From positions 868,001 to 932,000 of the forward strand of contig CAUEHT010000002.1 of assembly GCA_958510875.1 (NCBI GenBank): 64,000 nt of DNA, in the 5' to 3' direction. The position numbers were made by a program, and so were the translations under genes. Shown piece after piece: positions 12,401 to 23,499 of this stretch (the first letter of the stretch is position 1; every line of letters begins with the position of its first letter). The stretch comes from Endomychus coccineus. Its lineage: Eukaryota > Arthropoda > Insecta > Coleoptera > Endomychidae. The notes beneath the pieces are model-generated. The model had not been told where the DNA came from. It did no database searches and worked only from the letters and a program-made list of their open reading frames with translations.

Positions 12401-12670
12401 TTAATGTTTCAAAATATCCATAAAATGATGTATACTTTGTTGAAAGTATACCTTGTGGTAGCAAATTGATTGTTCAACACTTTCATAATCATTGTCATGC
12501 ATATAACATCCATACAATTGGTTTTGTTTTTCCACCAACTGACATATGTACCTACCTATGAAATGAGTGAATTGAACATTAAGAATTCCTTCCTTTCCAA
12601 AAACATATGGAATACTCTTGTATACATCTTTTCCTTCCCTTATTCCGTATAATTCATCCATATTTGGCAT
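12401..12670 (-). CDS. Hypothetical 89-residue ORF, antisense part of NWYY unit
   Basis: Starts at ATG 12,670 and encodes 89 residues, beginning MPNMDELYGIREGKDVYKS. The same ATG and first 40 or so residues can be read in copies D (20,071), E (28,403) and H, but frameshifts around a polymorphic GTACCTACCTATG-type stretch end them early. The type 2 copies (F, I) have a diverged version; the one in I is open for 102 codons (52,760-53,068). No known domain, signal peptide or clear membrane segment is seen. It faces away from the NWYY ORF, so the block between them could hold divergent promoters. It may equally be chance openness in a repeat. Confidence 0.3.
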   Translation of the reverse strand: MPNMDELYGIREGKDVYKSIPYVFGKEGILNVQFTHFIGRYICQLVEKQNQLYGCYMHDNDYESVEQSICYHKVYFQQSIHHFMDILKH

Positions 12671-13713
12671 TGAATTCTTGAAAGATGCTATTATATGTAT
12701 CTATCATAACGTTGTATCTACGTTGAAAATGTGAAATGACAATTTAGATCCTGAAACATAATACACCATATACATGTATATGAAAATATCTTTATTGTAT
12801 CTATAGTGACATTACTCGAGTACTTTGAAAGGCTTGTACTGTGAATTTGAAGTAATTCTGAGTGAATACAATGATCGTGCTGCTACTTGAAGATGCTACG
12901 CTTACTGTAGAACATGACAGATATTTCGATATCTTCCTTGAAATCTATTGTACTCCTCTCGTAAATGATATACATACCTTTCTATATTGTGTTGTCATCC
13001 TTTCAATCCCTATGTACTTGAGTTTGTTGCAAGAATATGTATGTAGGCACCAACATTGATATGTACAATAAATCTATATCTAAAATGAACTATGATGGAT
13101 CTTATTGATACATATTGTTCAGACATACCTTTAGAACGTTTTTTAATAGATGGGGCCCCACGTTCATATCTTATTTATGTAGTTTTGTTGACTTTTAGTA
13201 AGAGACATGTTGTTTACTACATATAACTCTCAGACAATGAATAAGGTTAGATTTTGGTGAAATAAGACCATAGATTTGTAGCATAGCTTATTTAAAAGAT
13301 TCTACAGTCGATAAGTATGCTTTTTCGTAGCCCAAAGTACCGGAAAATGAAGAAATGTACTTGTACCCCTAGGAAGTATACCTTCGTCCATGGACCATTT
13401 AGGGAGTTTCTGAGCAGTATATAGGTATTTAAGATCTCTTGGTATTATTTCTACATCGTTTCATTATACATACACCTCCGAAATCAGTTCTCTTCGTGAG
13501 TTATCACTTAATCCTTACATAGGTTACCGTCAAACAACGTCAAATCTTTATGATTTATTTTAAGCTACTTAGCGGCATTTTTGGGTTACGTCTTGGAATA
13601 TAGTTTGGTTCTATTTTAACATTATCGATGACGATCTCTCGAATGGTGAATTTTAATTGAAAGTACAGGCTCTAGTTTTCGATTTGAGAAATTTTCATTA
13701 TTATTATTACATC

Positions 13714-14109
13714 ATGGCCGCCAAAAATTGGTATTATATCGATTTGAATAAAAATATCCCCAAATCTTGTGTCAGAATAATTAATTTGACGTTTCGAAGA
13801 ATGCCAAATTTCGCAATTTTATACGAAATTTTAAACACTCAGATGTCTTTGGCGCTTCGGACTCCGGGATTTTCACGTGTCCTATCGAAATTAGAAGGTT
13901 CGAATTGTATAAAAACACAATTGCATGAAGGCCAAACCTCCTATGTAATAAGCTACGAACGAAATCATTTTGAAGTATCCCTCGAGGAGCCCGCTCCGCG
14001 TAAGTTAGAGTTTATTTATTTTACCTCGATCTTGTTAATTTGGGGCCGTTTCGTGCATCGTGCGGCCGGCGCTAGCTGTAATAAAGTCTTTTTGGCAATG
14101 GGCCGCTAG
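13714..14109 (+). CDS. NWYY protein, copy C (unknown family, 131 residues)
   Basis: Intact frame from ATG 13,714 (ATCATGGCC, a good initiation context) to TAG 14,107-14,109. An in-frame TTG 57 bases upstream is not needed. It starts with a NWYYIDLNK segment, has a central LSKLEGSNCIKTQLHEGQT, and a hydrophobic helix-like segment near the end (ILLIWGRFV), closing with LAMGR. The length is identical in D and E. The WGR within a hydrophobic helix faintly recalls a Bcl-2 BH1 motif, but the rest does not fit and I do not assign it. Codon changes against copy D are almost all amino-acid replacing. A GC hairpin overlaps the stop. Function unknown. Confidence 0.5.
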   Translation: MAAKNWYYIDLNKNIPKSCVRIINLTFRRMPNFAILYEILNTQMSLALRTPGFSRVLSKLEGSNCIKTQLHEGQTSYVISYERNHFEVSLEEPAPRKLEFIYFTSILLIWGRFVHRAAGASCNKVFLAMGR

Positions 14110-14231
14110 CTTTTACCCGCTTCGGGTATATTTTGGTAGCTAGAAAAATCCCTTTGGTGCTTCGCACGTCAGACGTGCATAGCTGAGATCTGAGGATAGC
14201 TCAAACTGTTTCAATTAAATTTTCCTATTAA

Positions 14232-14366
14232 ATGGACATTTATCGAAAAAAGAAGGGCCGTCGGGCACGGTCCGATACTAAATCTAACTACATGGAGCGG
14301 AAACGGCACTTTTCTGGCCAGATACGCGCTTCTCACGTGAACGTCATTCGATTTATGGAAAATTAA
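14232..14366 (+). CDS. Short basic ORF of NWYY unit, copy C
   Basis: 44 codons from ATG 14,232 to TAA 14,364-14,366. The start is rich in lysine and arginine (DIYRKKKGRRARS, then YMERKRH). Compared with copies E and F it carries an internal deletion after the MERKRH segment. Basic tails like this are seen in nucleic-acid-binding proteins, but nothing specific is recognised. It lies 122 bp after the NWYY stop on the same strand. Confidence 0.25.
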   Translation: MDIYRKKKGRRARSDTKSNYMERKRHFSGQIRASHVNVIRFMEN

Positions 14367-14984
14367 CTATTTCAAAACAGTTTTCGACCTGGTTTGGGGC
14401 TATCACAACCTTTTAAAAGGTTCAAAGTTGACGTTTCAATCATTTTTTGAGCTCGCTTCGCTCGCTTCATTTAGCTTGTCGTGTCCAAAGTTGACCGTCG
14501 ATATGGTCGAAAATCGCATATTCCTAGTTTGATTTTTAGTAACTTGACTACCAACTCAAACTGCCGCTTATTCTAATTCCGACTAGTTGATTTTACGAGC
14601 TACGCCCCGCTAAGATGCAGTTTTTTATGTGCAACGCCTTTGTAAGGTTTCAATTGGATGGTGTGTGGTAACCTTCATGTGAGGCGTATGAGCACCTTTA
14701 GGTTGTCACTGTGACAGACGTCACTCTGGCAGTTGTAGGTTATATAGAGATGGGTACGCGTTTATAGAAACTTTTACTATTAGCACGTATCATAAGTTAT
14801 TCTATGGTTTGGATCGTATGTCACTTTGACATTCATAGGTTAGATAGATTGAGAGTGGTAGATATTCATAGAAGAGAATGAAATTGGAATGGAGTCAAAT
14901 CTTAGTCGAAGGTATAGTTCTAGAGTACTCTCTTGAATTTGTGACGTACGTCACTTGGCCAATATTCTAGGTTATATAATTCAA

Positions 14985-15480
14985 TCATTGAAACTTCAAG
15001 TGTTGCAGAAGAAAATGCTCATAAAATATAGTCGCTCTACAACTACATGGCTTCTGAAATACTATACAACAAATTGAAATATTGCAACTCCACTTTTTCA
15101 AAATTAAAATGTCTTTGAATCATTGATATTGTAAAATGCAAATTTAATTAATTCATTGACGGAAGTACATTCTGATATTAACTTGTTCAAAAATCTTTGG
15201 CACTTTAAGAAAGAATTACATATAGTTACTATAACAGTAACTAACTTATACGGATGTTAATCGAGTATCATTTTCATTAATTATTTGAATGAAAAACAAC
15301 TCCATTTCTCCAAAATTAGCCACCTATTTAAAGTAAACAGAGGAAGATACCTTATAGAAAACCGTTTATTTTCTCTGTACGCAGAAAAATTAAATTCCAT
15401 TTGGAACAACTTGGCTCCTAGAATACTTTACAACAAATTAAAATATTTGCAACTCTACTTTGAAATTAAATGTCTTTGAA
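14985..15480 (+). repeat. Two LINE 3'-end fragments in copy C
   Basis: Two related pieces, about 14,985-15,160 and 15,285-15,480. The second is open (64 codons) and reads like a LINE C-terminus (LAPRILYNKLKYLQL). The first is a decayed version. Similar pairs follow each unit, which shows a LINE end was duplicated within the ancestral unit. Confidence 0.45.
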
Positions 15481-15712
15481 TCGTTCATCTTCCTTTAGAG
15501 AATGCAACTTTTCAAATGTAAGGAGTCTTGTACCTGAAGTGTTCTTACCACTACAGTAATAACAATACCTTAGTTTTTATTTTGTTGAATGATTCCTTGT
15601 TCTCTTAATTAGTAACTATTGTTCCCTGTTATTTACTCATTTTGGTTCTTGGAATGTTGTTGATATAATAATTAAATCAATAGTTTTCTATGTACCTAAA
15701 GCGATAGTACAG

Positions 15713-15960
15713 TGGCTCACTAAATTAATAAGCATAAAACACGGTCGTACATACTGGTCCGGAAACTCTATGGTTGACATGAAACGCTTACGCGTCGTCA
15801 AACTCGTAGTCCCTCGCTCAGTCACCAGCTGGCGCTTGGATCACGAAGTGGTAAAACGATTTTGAAAACGCAGATATGCCTTGTGTTTACAAGTTAACTT
15901 ACAGTTTTCAGAAAATACTCCTATGTGGCGTCTTTTGGTACTACGCGAAAGTCATAAAAC
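15713..15960. mobile_element. Possible Tc1-like remnant
   Basis: TACAGTGGCTCACTAAATTA at 15,711-15,730, followed by ATAAGC, resembles a Tc1-type terminal repeat next to a TA. A relatively GC-rich stretch (CGTCGTCAAACTCGTAG) follows. A shorter related piece (ACAATGGTTCACTTAACTAA) lies at 27,041. No second terminal repeat or transposase was found. Confidence 0.3.
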
Positions 15961-16137
15961 AATAGATCAGATGTGAAGAATATTAAATTAAAAGTCACAG
16001 ATAAAATAGCAACATATGTGAAACATTACATACCTGAAATGCACAATGATACACGCAAGTTTGTAACTATACTACTAATATTGTTATTAATTTATATAAA
16101 TTCGATAGGAAGCCTCCCGATTGATGCAAAACTGATT

Positions 16138-16947
16138 AAACTATGCTGACGACACAGTTATTATATTCAGTGATAGATATTCACATTCACCCATGAATGA
16201 AGCTACATGTGGTCTTAGTACTGTGAATTGCTGGTTACAATCAAACAAACTCACCCTTAATTCAAATAAAACTTAATTCATAAGTTTCTCAATCACGAAC
16301 GTTAGTGAATGCAATAACGTAAACAAACTATACATTCATACGAACTGTGAATGTGAAAATTACATACAAGCTGCACACCACATTAAATATCTTGGTATAG
16401 TCATTGACAAAAATCTTAGGTGGAATATTCAAGTAGAACATTTAGCAAGCAAAGTAAGAAAACTAATTTATAAATTTTACCAAATAAGAGAATACATGCG
16501 TATGCTTAAAAATATATACAAAGCTCTGGTGGAATCTTTATTGAAATATGGCATCGAAGCGTGGGGGGTCTATATAAAAATGCAATGGAACATCTTAATG
16601 TTGTACAAAATTACGTCTTAAAAATAATATTAAACAAATGTAAAGGATTTTCTACGGATATTTTATACAAACAAATGAATGTGCTAAAAGTAACAACACT
16701 TTACATATATCAATGTCTAATCTACATGCATCTAAAAGTGGAAACTAAGTGCATAGATCATGCATATCACACAAGAGCAGCTTACAATGAAGAAATCAAA
16801 ATTAATAAATTCGCCAAAAGAAAATGTCAAAATAGTATTTCCTTCAAAGGATCAAAAGTCTACAACAAACTTCCGTTAGCATTGAGATCAATTAATAATG
16901 ATATTGAAAGATCTAAATATGAAGTCTATACCTACTTATCTCATTGA
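16138..16947 (+). pseudogene. LINE reverse transcriptase remnant (LINE-F)
   Basis: Reads NYADDTVIIF, the catalytic YADD box of LINE reverse transcriptases, from 16,139. A thumb region (NKLTLNSNKT, then KYLGIVIDKNLRWNI) follows, and then an open C-terminal stretch of 128 codons (16,561-16,947). A TAA at 16,275 and a one-base slip in a G run near 16,560 break it. The 5' end is missing. It is a Jockey/CR1-type sequence distinct from LINE-A, B and C. Confidence 0.75.
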
Positions 16948-17139
16948 TAACGCCCACATATTTGTGAGTTGTCTCAGCGTTTCTTAATTATTGTTATATT
17001 GCTCACTCGAAATATCAATTATATTTATTATCTGACTTATAAATCGTAATATATAATATTCAATTATCTACTGTACTGTTGTAATAAATTACAACTATAT
17101 ATACTCCTCTCTTTTCTGAAGTTACATATAGCCTACTAT

Positions 17140-18310
17140 TTAAGTAATCGATGGAGATTACCTCACCCCCTCCTGGTTGTGGTATATTATTTGGAAACGT
17201 TTTCCAATTGAAGAAAGAACCTACCAGTATGCAGGAAGGTTTTTACTTTTCATAATGTAATTCGATATGACTTTCAAAATTAAATAAGAAAGTAAAATAC
17301 AGAGTACATCCAACTCTGATGGTGCAAGCTGTTAATCGAAAGGTCCTCAGTATTTTAATAGTATTTTTAGTGGATACGGAAGATTATTTCATATTCTCAG
17401 TGAAGTCTCTTATAGTTTATTGATATTGATAGCTTCAAACACCAGATCAAGTTGCAAGTGCCAATTGTAGATCATATAATACAATGACCTTCAATTATTG
17501 TAATACGAAGTTCTTAACAAAATGTTTAAAAAGAATGCTCGCTCTACTACTTCACTGAATTTGAAAACAACTTGGATTTACTTTGCTCCTAGAATACTAT
17601 AGACAACAAATATGAAATGTTGCAACTCTATCAACTTTTTCAAAAGTGAAAGGTGTCTTTGAATCATTCAACTTCATACAAAGAAAATAGAAATTTAATT
17701 AATCATTTGAATGAAGGGTAACTCTATTTCTTCAAAAGTAGTTACCTACCTATATAATACTTAAATCAATAATTTTCTTACCTCTTATGGAGTAACATAC
17801 AATACTATTTAAGTAATCGAAGAAAATTACAATAAGTCACAACCAAAAGGGGGTGGGCCCCCTTTTGGTTGTGACTTATTGTTTGGAGAAGTTTCCCAGT
17901 AAAGAAAGAACCTAAATAGAACCAGTATGTAGGAAGGTTTTTACTTCTCATAACGTAATTCGATATAACATTCAAATATAAATGAGAAATAATCAACCTT
18001 ATCTCGTAAAAGAACTGTTAAAAGTACAGAGGAGCTTCCAACTCTGATGGTGCATGCTGCTAGTCGAAAGGTCCTCAGTATTTTAATAGTATTCTTAGTG
18101 GATAAGGGTGATTATTCACAGTGTTATAGTTTATACACAATGTGAACTCTTTTATGGGTTATTGGATTTTCATATGTCTTGAACCCACCTTGAAATCAAA
18201 CAATGTTATTTGCAAATTTGTAACTATACCCCCTATTTTCTGTGGTATCTAGCAAATAGCTACACTTCGAATAATCGAGGGAGAACCTCCACCCCTTCTT
18301 GGTTGAATAT
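17140..18310. repeat. Dispersed repeat R2, two diverged copies
   Basis: Two copies about 650 bp apart (from about 17,140 and 17,800) share the ACCCC-rich start, a GTTTCCCAG-type step, an AGGAAGGTTTTTACTT block and the motif AAGGTCCTCAGTATTTTAAT. A LINE 3'-end scrap lies between them (17,520-17,700). No gene is visible. Related R2 copies follow the NWYY units at 23.4, 32.1 and 36.5 kb. Confidence 0.55.
17830..17881. repeat. Perfect 24-bp inverted repeat with 4-base loop
   Basis: The left arm 17,830-17,853 (starts CAATAAGTCACAACC) and right arm 17,858-17,881 are exact reverse complements around TGGG. The right arm is ordinary R2 sequence. The left arm is a local inverted copy of it that other R2 copies lack, so this arose by a small foldback or template-switch event. 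Confidence 0.9.
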
Positions 18311-18314
18311 AAGA

Positions 18315-19385
18315 ATAGAATAAGAATAAGAATAAATTTTATTTTACCTTATTGTAAGATACAATGAATTTACAATAAGAGAAATAATTGCATTAAGTAT
18401 AGTAGTTTATGTGACATTTGTGAAATAAAAGAAACATTGGAATCCCATGTGAATTCTCCTTGGAATTTGTTTTATGGGAATAGAGTTGTAAAAAGTTAGG
18501 ATAAGTACCATTAATTAGTATTTAGTAATATAACAACCAGATATAAACAAAACGTATACCTATACATACATAAATACATAGATAATTAAATAAGTAGGTA
18601 AATAAGTAGAACAATTATTGAGGATCAGAACAAAAATTCAAAAAGCGTATAAGAAATTTTTTAAAAAAATTAAGTGAGAAAATGTGTGGTTTATTAGTGA
18701 TTTGAAGTAAAAATTTAGGGAACTTATAAACAGAGTTTAACATATATGTTATGATTAAGTAAAAGAGTCTAGCACCAATAACAATAATAATTGGATTCTA
18801 GCAAAACTATTAAGCAGAATTAATATATTGTAAAACGGTATTTATCTAAATGAAATCCTTTCTGTAAGATATGTTTTTTTATTTTATTTTCAAAGGCCTT
18901 AGTAGGTCCGTTGACATTTTTTAACTCTGCTGGTGGTTGATTCCAAAGTCTTGGCCCTAAATATGTAAATGTACTTTGCATTATCGTTTTATGACATCTT
19001 GGGGTTTGTATGTTAATGGATGTGGTAGATCTAGTATTATAATTGACGTTCAATGGTATTTTCAATGCTTCATTATTTTTAAGATGTAATAAAATTTGTT
19101 TAGAGTACAGTTGCTTAATGTCGAGCACATATGAAATTCTGAACAGCTCCTCAGTTGAAAACATTCTAGTTTTATTGTAGATTATTTTTAATATCTTTTT
19201 TTGCATTTTCTTTAATTTATCATGTAATACTCTCCCCATTGCTCTCCAAGCAATTATGCCCTAGCTAAGAATGTTCTCGACAAAAGAGTGATACAGAATT
19301 TTTAGTTGCTGCACACTGAGTATGTTCTTTAAATGACACATTCTGTAAACAATGACTCTTAATTTTTTTATCATTTCTTGGGCAT
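18315..19385 (-). pseudogene. LINE-C 3' portion, minus strand
   Basis: Contains a 139-codon open stretch (18,820-19,239) with LINE C-terminal motifs (KILKIIYNKTRMFS, YLGPRLWNQPPAELK) and a long 3' UTR ending in an AATAAG/AATAGA-rich tail at about 18,320 (on the plus strand AAGAATAGAATAAGAATAAG). The upstream thumb region (19,240-19,385) is read only in pieces. No catalytic core. It abuts NWYY unit D with the same junction that B/C and H show. Confidence 0.75.
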
Positions 19386-21114
19386 GGATATCTCAAACAT
19401 ATCGGTAGTAGAACCATTGTAAAAACCAATTCCCAGTATTAAAACTGTACGATCTACCCTTTTTGTTATAAATACAAAGATACAGAATTTATTCCTATTA
19501 GTAACTTGCTAAATGCAATTGTTTTTTATTTGTACATCTCTCAATCAAGTTTGAACATCTCTATTTTGAATGCTACATAGTCTGAGATGAAGATATGTTA
19601 TACAAAATTTACTACCCGTTGAGGGAGCATTTTTTCTCTTCTCAGCTTCGAATCTGATATATGCCAGGAATAATGAAGTGAAAGGAAGCATTTCATTATT
19701 AAGTTTTACCCTTACCTTGATTCTTGTTACATATGCATAAGCAAAGTTCAATTTGAAGTATTGAAACTGTACGATTCATCCTTTGGATGCCTTCGTCTCT
19801 TAATGTATCAAAATATCCATAAAATGATGTATACTTTGTTGAAAGAATACCTTGTGGTAGCAAATTAATTGTTCAACACTTTCATAATTATTTTCATGCA
19901 TATAACATCCATACAATTGGTTTTGGTGAAATTTTTCCACCAACTGACATATGTACCTATGAAATGAGTGAATTGAACATTAAGAATTCCTTCCTTCCCA
20001 AAAAAATATGAAATACTCTTGTATACATCTTTTCCTTTCCTTATTACATATAATTTATCCATATTTGGCATTGAATTCTTGAAAGATGCTATTATATGTA
20101 TCTATCATAACGTTGTATCTACGTTGAAAATGTGAAATGACAATTTAGATCCTAAAACATAATACACCATATACATGTATATGAAAATATCTTCATTGTA
20201 TCTATAGTGACATTACTCGAGTACTTTGAAAGGCTTGTACTGTGAATTTGAAGTGATTCTGAGTGAATCCAATGATCGTGCTGCTACTGGAAGATGCTAC
20301 GCTTACTGTAGAACATGACAGATATTTCGATATCTTCCTTGAAATCTATTGAACTCCTCTCGTAGATGATGTATATACCTTTCTATATCGTGTTGTCATT
20401 CTTTCAATCCCTATGTACTTGAGTTTGTTGCAAGAATATGTATGTAGGCACCAACATTGATATGTACAATAAATCTATATCTAAGATGAACTATGATGAA
20501 TCTTATTGATACATATTGTTCAGACATACCTTGAGAACGTTTTTTAATAGATGGGGCCCCACGTTTATATCTCATTTATGTAGTTTTGTTGACTTTTAGT
20601 TAGAGACATGTTGTTTACTACATATAACTCCCAGACTATGAATTAGGTTAGATTTTGTTGAAATAAGACCATAGATTTGTAGCATAGCTTATTTGAAACA
20701 TTCTAGAGTCCATATGTATGCTTTTTCGTAGCCCAAAGTACCGGAAAATGAAGAAATGTACTTGTACCCCTAGGAAGTATACCTTCGTCAATGGACCATT
20801 TAGGGAGTTTCTGAGCAGTATATAGCTATTTAAGATCTCTTGGTATTATTTCTACATCGTTTCATTATACATACATCTCCGAAATCAGTTCTTTTCGTGA
20901 GTTATCACTTAATCCTTACATAGGTTACCGTCAAACAACGTCAAATCTCTATGATTTATTTTAAGCTACTTAGCGGCATTTTTGGGTTACGTCTTGGAAT
21001 ATAGTTTGGCTCCATTTTAACATTATCGATGACGATCTTTCGAATGGTGAATTTTAATTGAACGTAGAGGCCTTAGTTTTCGATTTTGGAAAATTTCCGA
21101 GAAAATCTTGCAAT

Positions 21115-21510
21115 ATGGCCGACAAAAAGTGGTATTATATCGATTTGAATAAAAATATCCCCAACTCTTGTGTCAGATTAATTAATTTGACGTTTCTAAG
21201 AATGCCAAATTTCGCAATTTTATACGAAAGTTTAAACACTCAGATGTCTTCAGCGCTTGAAGCTCCGGGATTTTCACTAGGCCTATCGAAATTAGAAGGT
21301 TCGAATTGTATAAAAACACAATTGCATGAAGGCCAAACCTCCTATGTAATAAGCTACGAACGAAATGATTTTGACATATGCCTCGAGGAGCTCGCTACGC
21401 GTCCGTTAGAGTTTATACATTTTACCTCGATCTTGTTAATTTGGGGCCGTTTCGTGGCCCGTGCGGCCGGCACCAGCTGTAATAAAGTCTTTTTGGCTAT
21501 GGGCCGCTAG
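21115..21510 (+). CDS. NWYY protein, copy D (unknown family, 131 residues)
   Basis: Intact from ATG 21,115 (CAATATGGCC) to TAG 21,508-21,510. It has the same length and landmarks as copy C. It carries the alternative segments ESLNTQ...ALEAPGFSLGL (residues 38-57) and DFDICLEELATRP (85-97). Against copy C, 23 codons differ, of which 21 change the residue. Against copy E, about 16 of 21 differing codons change it. The basic ORF downstream is frameshifted by a missing A. No homologue recognised; whether it is still expressed cannot be judged from sequence. Confidence 0.5.
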   Translation: MADKKWYYIDLNKNIPNSCVRLINLTFLRMPNFAILYESLNTQMSSALEAPGFSLGLSKLEGSNCIKTQLHEGQTSYVISYERNDFDICLEELATRPLEFIHFTSILLIWGRFVARAAGTSCNKVFLAMGR

Positions 21511-22924
21511 CTTTTACCCGCTTCGGGTATATTTTGGTAGCTAGAAAATTCCCTTTGTTGCTCCGCAAGTCAGACGTGCATAGCTGAGATCTGAGGATAG
21601 CTCAAACTGTTTCAATTGAATTTTCCTATTTAAAGGACATTTATCAAAAAAGAAGGGCCGTCGGGCACGGTCCGATACTAAATCTAACTACATGGAGCGA
21701 AAACGGCACGCGAAAAGTCGTCGTAAAGCCGTATTAGGTACAACCAGTTTGCACTTTTCCAACTCGCGTGCTACGGTCTTCTAACGTGAACGTCATTCGA
21801 TTTACGGAAAATTGACTATTTCAAAACCGTTTTCGACCCGGTTTGGGGCTATCACGACCTTTTAAAAGGTTCAAAGTCAACGTTTCAATCATTTTTTGGG
21901 CTCGCTTCATTTAGCTTGTCGTGTCCAAAGTTGACCGTCGATAAGGTCGAGAATCGCATATTCCTAGTTACATTTTTAGTAACTTCAACACCAACTCAAT
22001 AAGCCGCTTATTCTAATACCGACTAGTTGATTTTACGGGCTACGCCCCGCTGAGCAAGGCCCGCTGACGTACCTACAGTTGTTTTCATGTGCAACGCCTT
22101 TTCGAGGATTTAGTCGGATAGTGCGTGGTAACCTTTATGTGAGGCGTATGGGCACGTTTAGGTTGTCACGATGACAGAAGTCAACTTGACAGTTGTAGGT
22201 TATATAGAGATGGGTACGCGTTTATAGAAACTTTCACTATTAGCACGTGTCACAAGTTATTCTATGGTTTGGATAGTATGTCACTTTGACATTCATAGGT
22301 TATATAGATTGAGAGTGGTAGATATTCATGGAAGAGTATAAAATTGGAATGGAGTCAAATCTTAGTCGAAGGTATAGTTGTAGAGTACGTCACTTGGCCA
22401 ATTCTAGGTTATATAATTCAATCATTGAAACTTCAAGTATTGCAAAAGAAAATGCTTATAAAATATAGTCGCTCTACAACTACATGGCTCCTCAAATACT
22501 ATACAAAAAATTAAAATATTGCAACTCCACTTTTTCAAAATTAAAATGTCTTTGAATCATTGATATTGTAAAATACAAATTTAATTAATTCATTGACGGA
22601 AGTACATTCTGATATTAACTTGTTTAAAAATCTTTGGCACTTTAAGAAAGAATCTACATATAGTTACTATAACAGTTACTTACTTATACGGATGTTAATC
22701 AAGTATCATTTTCATCACTTATTTGAATGAAAAGCAACTCTATTTTTCCAAAAGTACCTACCTATTTTAACCAAACAGAGGAAGGTGCTTTATAGAAAAC
22801 CGTTTATTTATCCAAAATTAACCATTTCAAAACAGTTTTCGAGCCGGTTTGTGGCTATCATCACCTTCTTAAAGGTTCAAAGTTAACATTTCGACCATTG
22901 GCAAATTCATATCCTAATCCAGGA

Positions 22925-23219
22925 AACCCTCAAGTTCCAGTGAATACGATATGGTTCCAGCAGGATGGAGCACCACCACATTACCAATTTAATGTCCGGC
23001 AGTACGATTGAATGGCCAGCGCGATCACCTGATCTTACGTTATTAGATTTCTATCTATGGGGATATGTGAAGACCATTGTGTACAAAACTAAACCTTTTG
23101 ATTCAAATGACTTGAAAGAACGAATAACGCTTGTGATGAGGTCAATCACGCCTGATATGTTCAATAATGTTAGAAGACAGTTTTATTTAAGATTAGGAAC
23201 ATCTACTTTATTAAAATAA
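22925..23219 (+). pseudogene. Tc1/mariner-superfamily transposase C-terminal fragment (unit D)
   Basis: Reads WFQQDGAPPHYQFNVRQY at about 22,950, with the second catalytic aspartate of the DDE/D transposase fold. A deletion and frame change follow, then IEWPARSPDLTLLDFYLW, which holds the third catalytic position, and a C-terminus to a stop at 23,219. The N-terminal DNA-binding part and first catalytic aspartate are absent. The same fragment with the same deletion lies in units E and F, so it predates their duplication. Confidence 0.85.
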
Positions 23220-23499
23220 ATAGTTCTTTTTAGTGTTTTACATTCCTCTATTCTGTAATTTCTGAAGTGAGGCTTTGCTGTTTTTATCTAATGAATATAT
23301 TAATTAAGCACAGTAATCAAAATGAGGCTGTATTATTGTTTGATAACTTTCAAATATAAATAAGAAATAATCAACCTTATCCAGTAAAAGAGCTGCTCAA
23401 TTACAAAGAATCTTTCAACTCTAATGCCTTAAGCTTGTCGAAAGGTCCTCAGTATTTTAATAGTATTTTTAGTGGATAAGGGTGTTTATTTCACAAGTC

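Larger units (their letters stand above)
12000..15500 (+). repeat. NWYY unit, copy C (type 1)
   Basis: A nearly complete unit. It starts with the CTCAAACATATCGGTAG end block and the antisense ORF (12,401-12,670). Then come an AT-rich block with a TATGAAAATATC / CTTTATTGTA segment, the NWYY ORF (13,714-14,109), the basic ORF (14,232-14,366) and LINE 3' scraps to 15,480. A plus-strand frame at 12,871-13,059 is open here but interrupted in copy D, so I do not call it a gene. Confidence 0.75.
19385..23260 (+). repeat. NWYY unit, copy D (type 1)
   Basis: Complete unit: end block from 19,385; antisense ORF truncated by a frameshift (19,865-20,071); NWYY ORF (21,115-21,510); decayed basic ORF; GGGCTACGCCC hairpin near 22,040; LINE scraps; transposase fragment to 23,219. 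About 30 bp are missing from the AGTACTCTCTTGAATTTG stretch near 22,385 compared with E and F. Confidence 0.75.

Noticed and set aside
12862..13059. Plus-strand ORF in the block upstream of the NWYY ORF
   Set aside because: It is broken by a stop in copy D and altered in H and E; changes do not look coding.
13714..14109. Bcl-2-like BH1 motif in the NWYY protein (IWGRFV)
   Set aside because: The short match has no supporting BH3 or second helix pattern, and the protein ends too soon after it.
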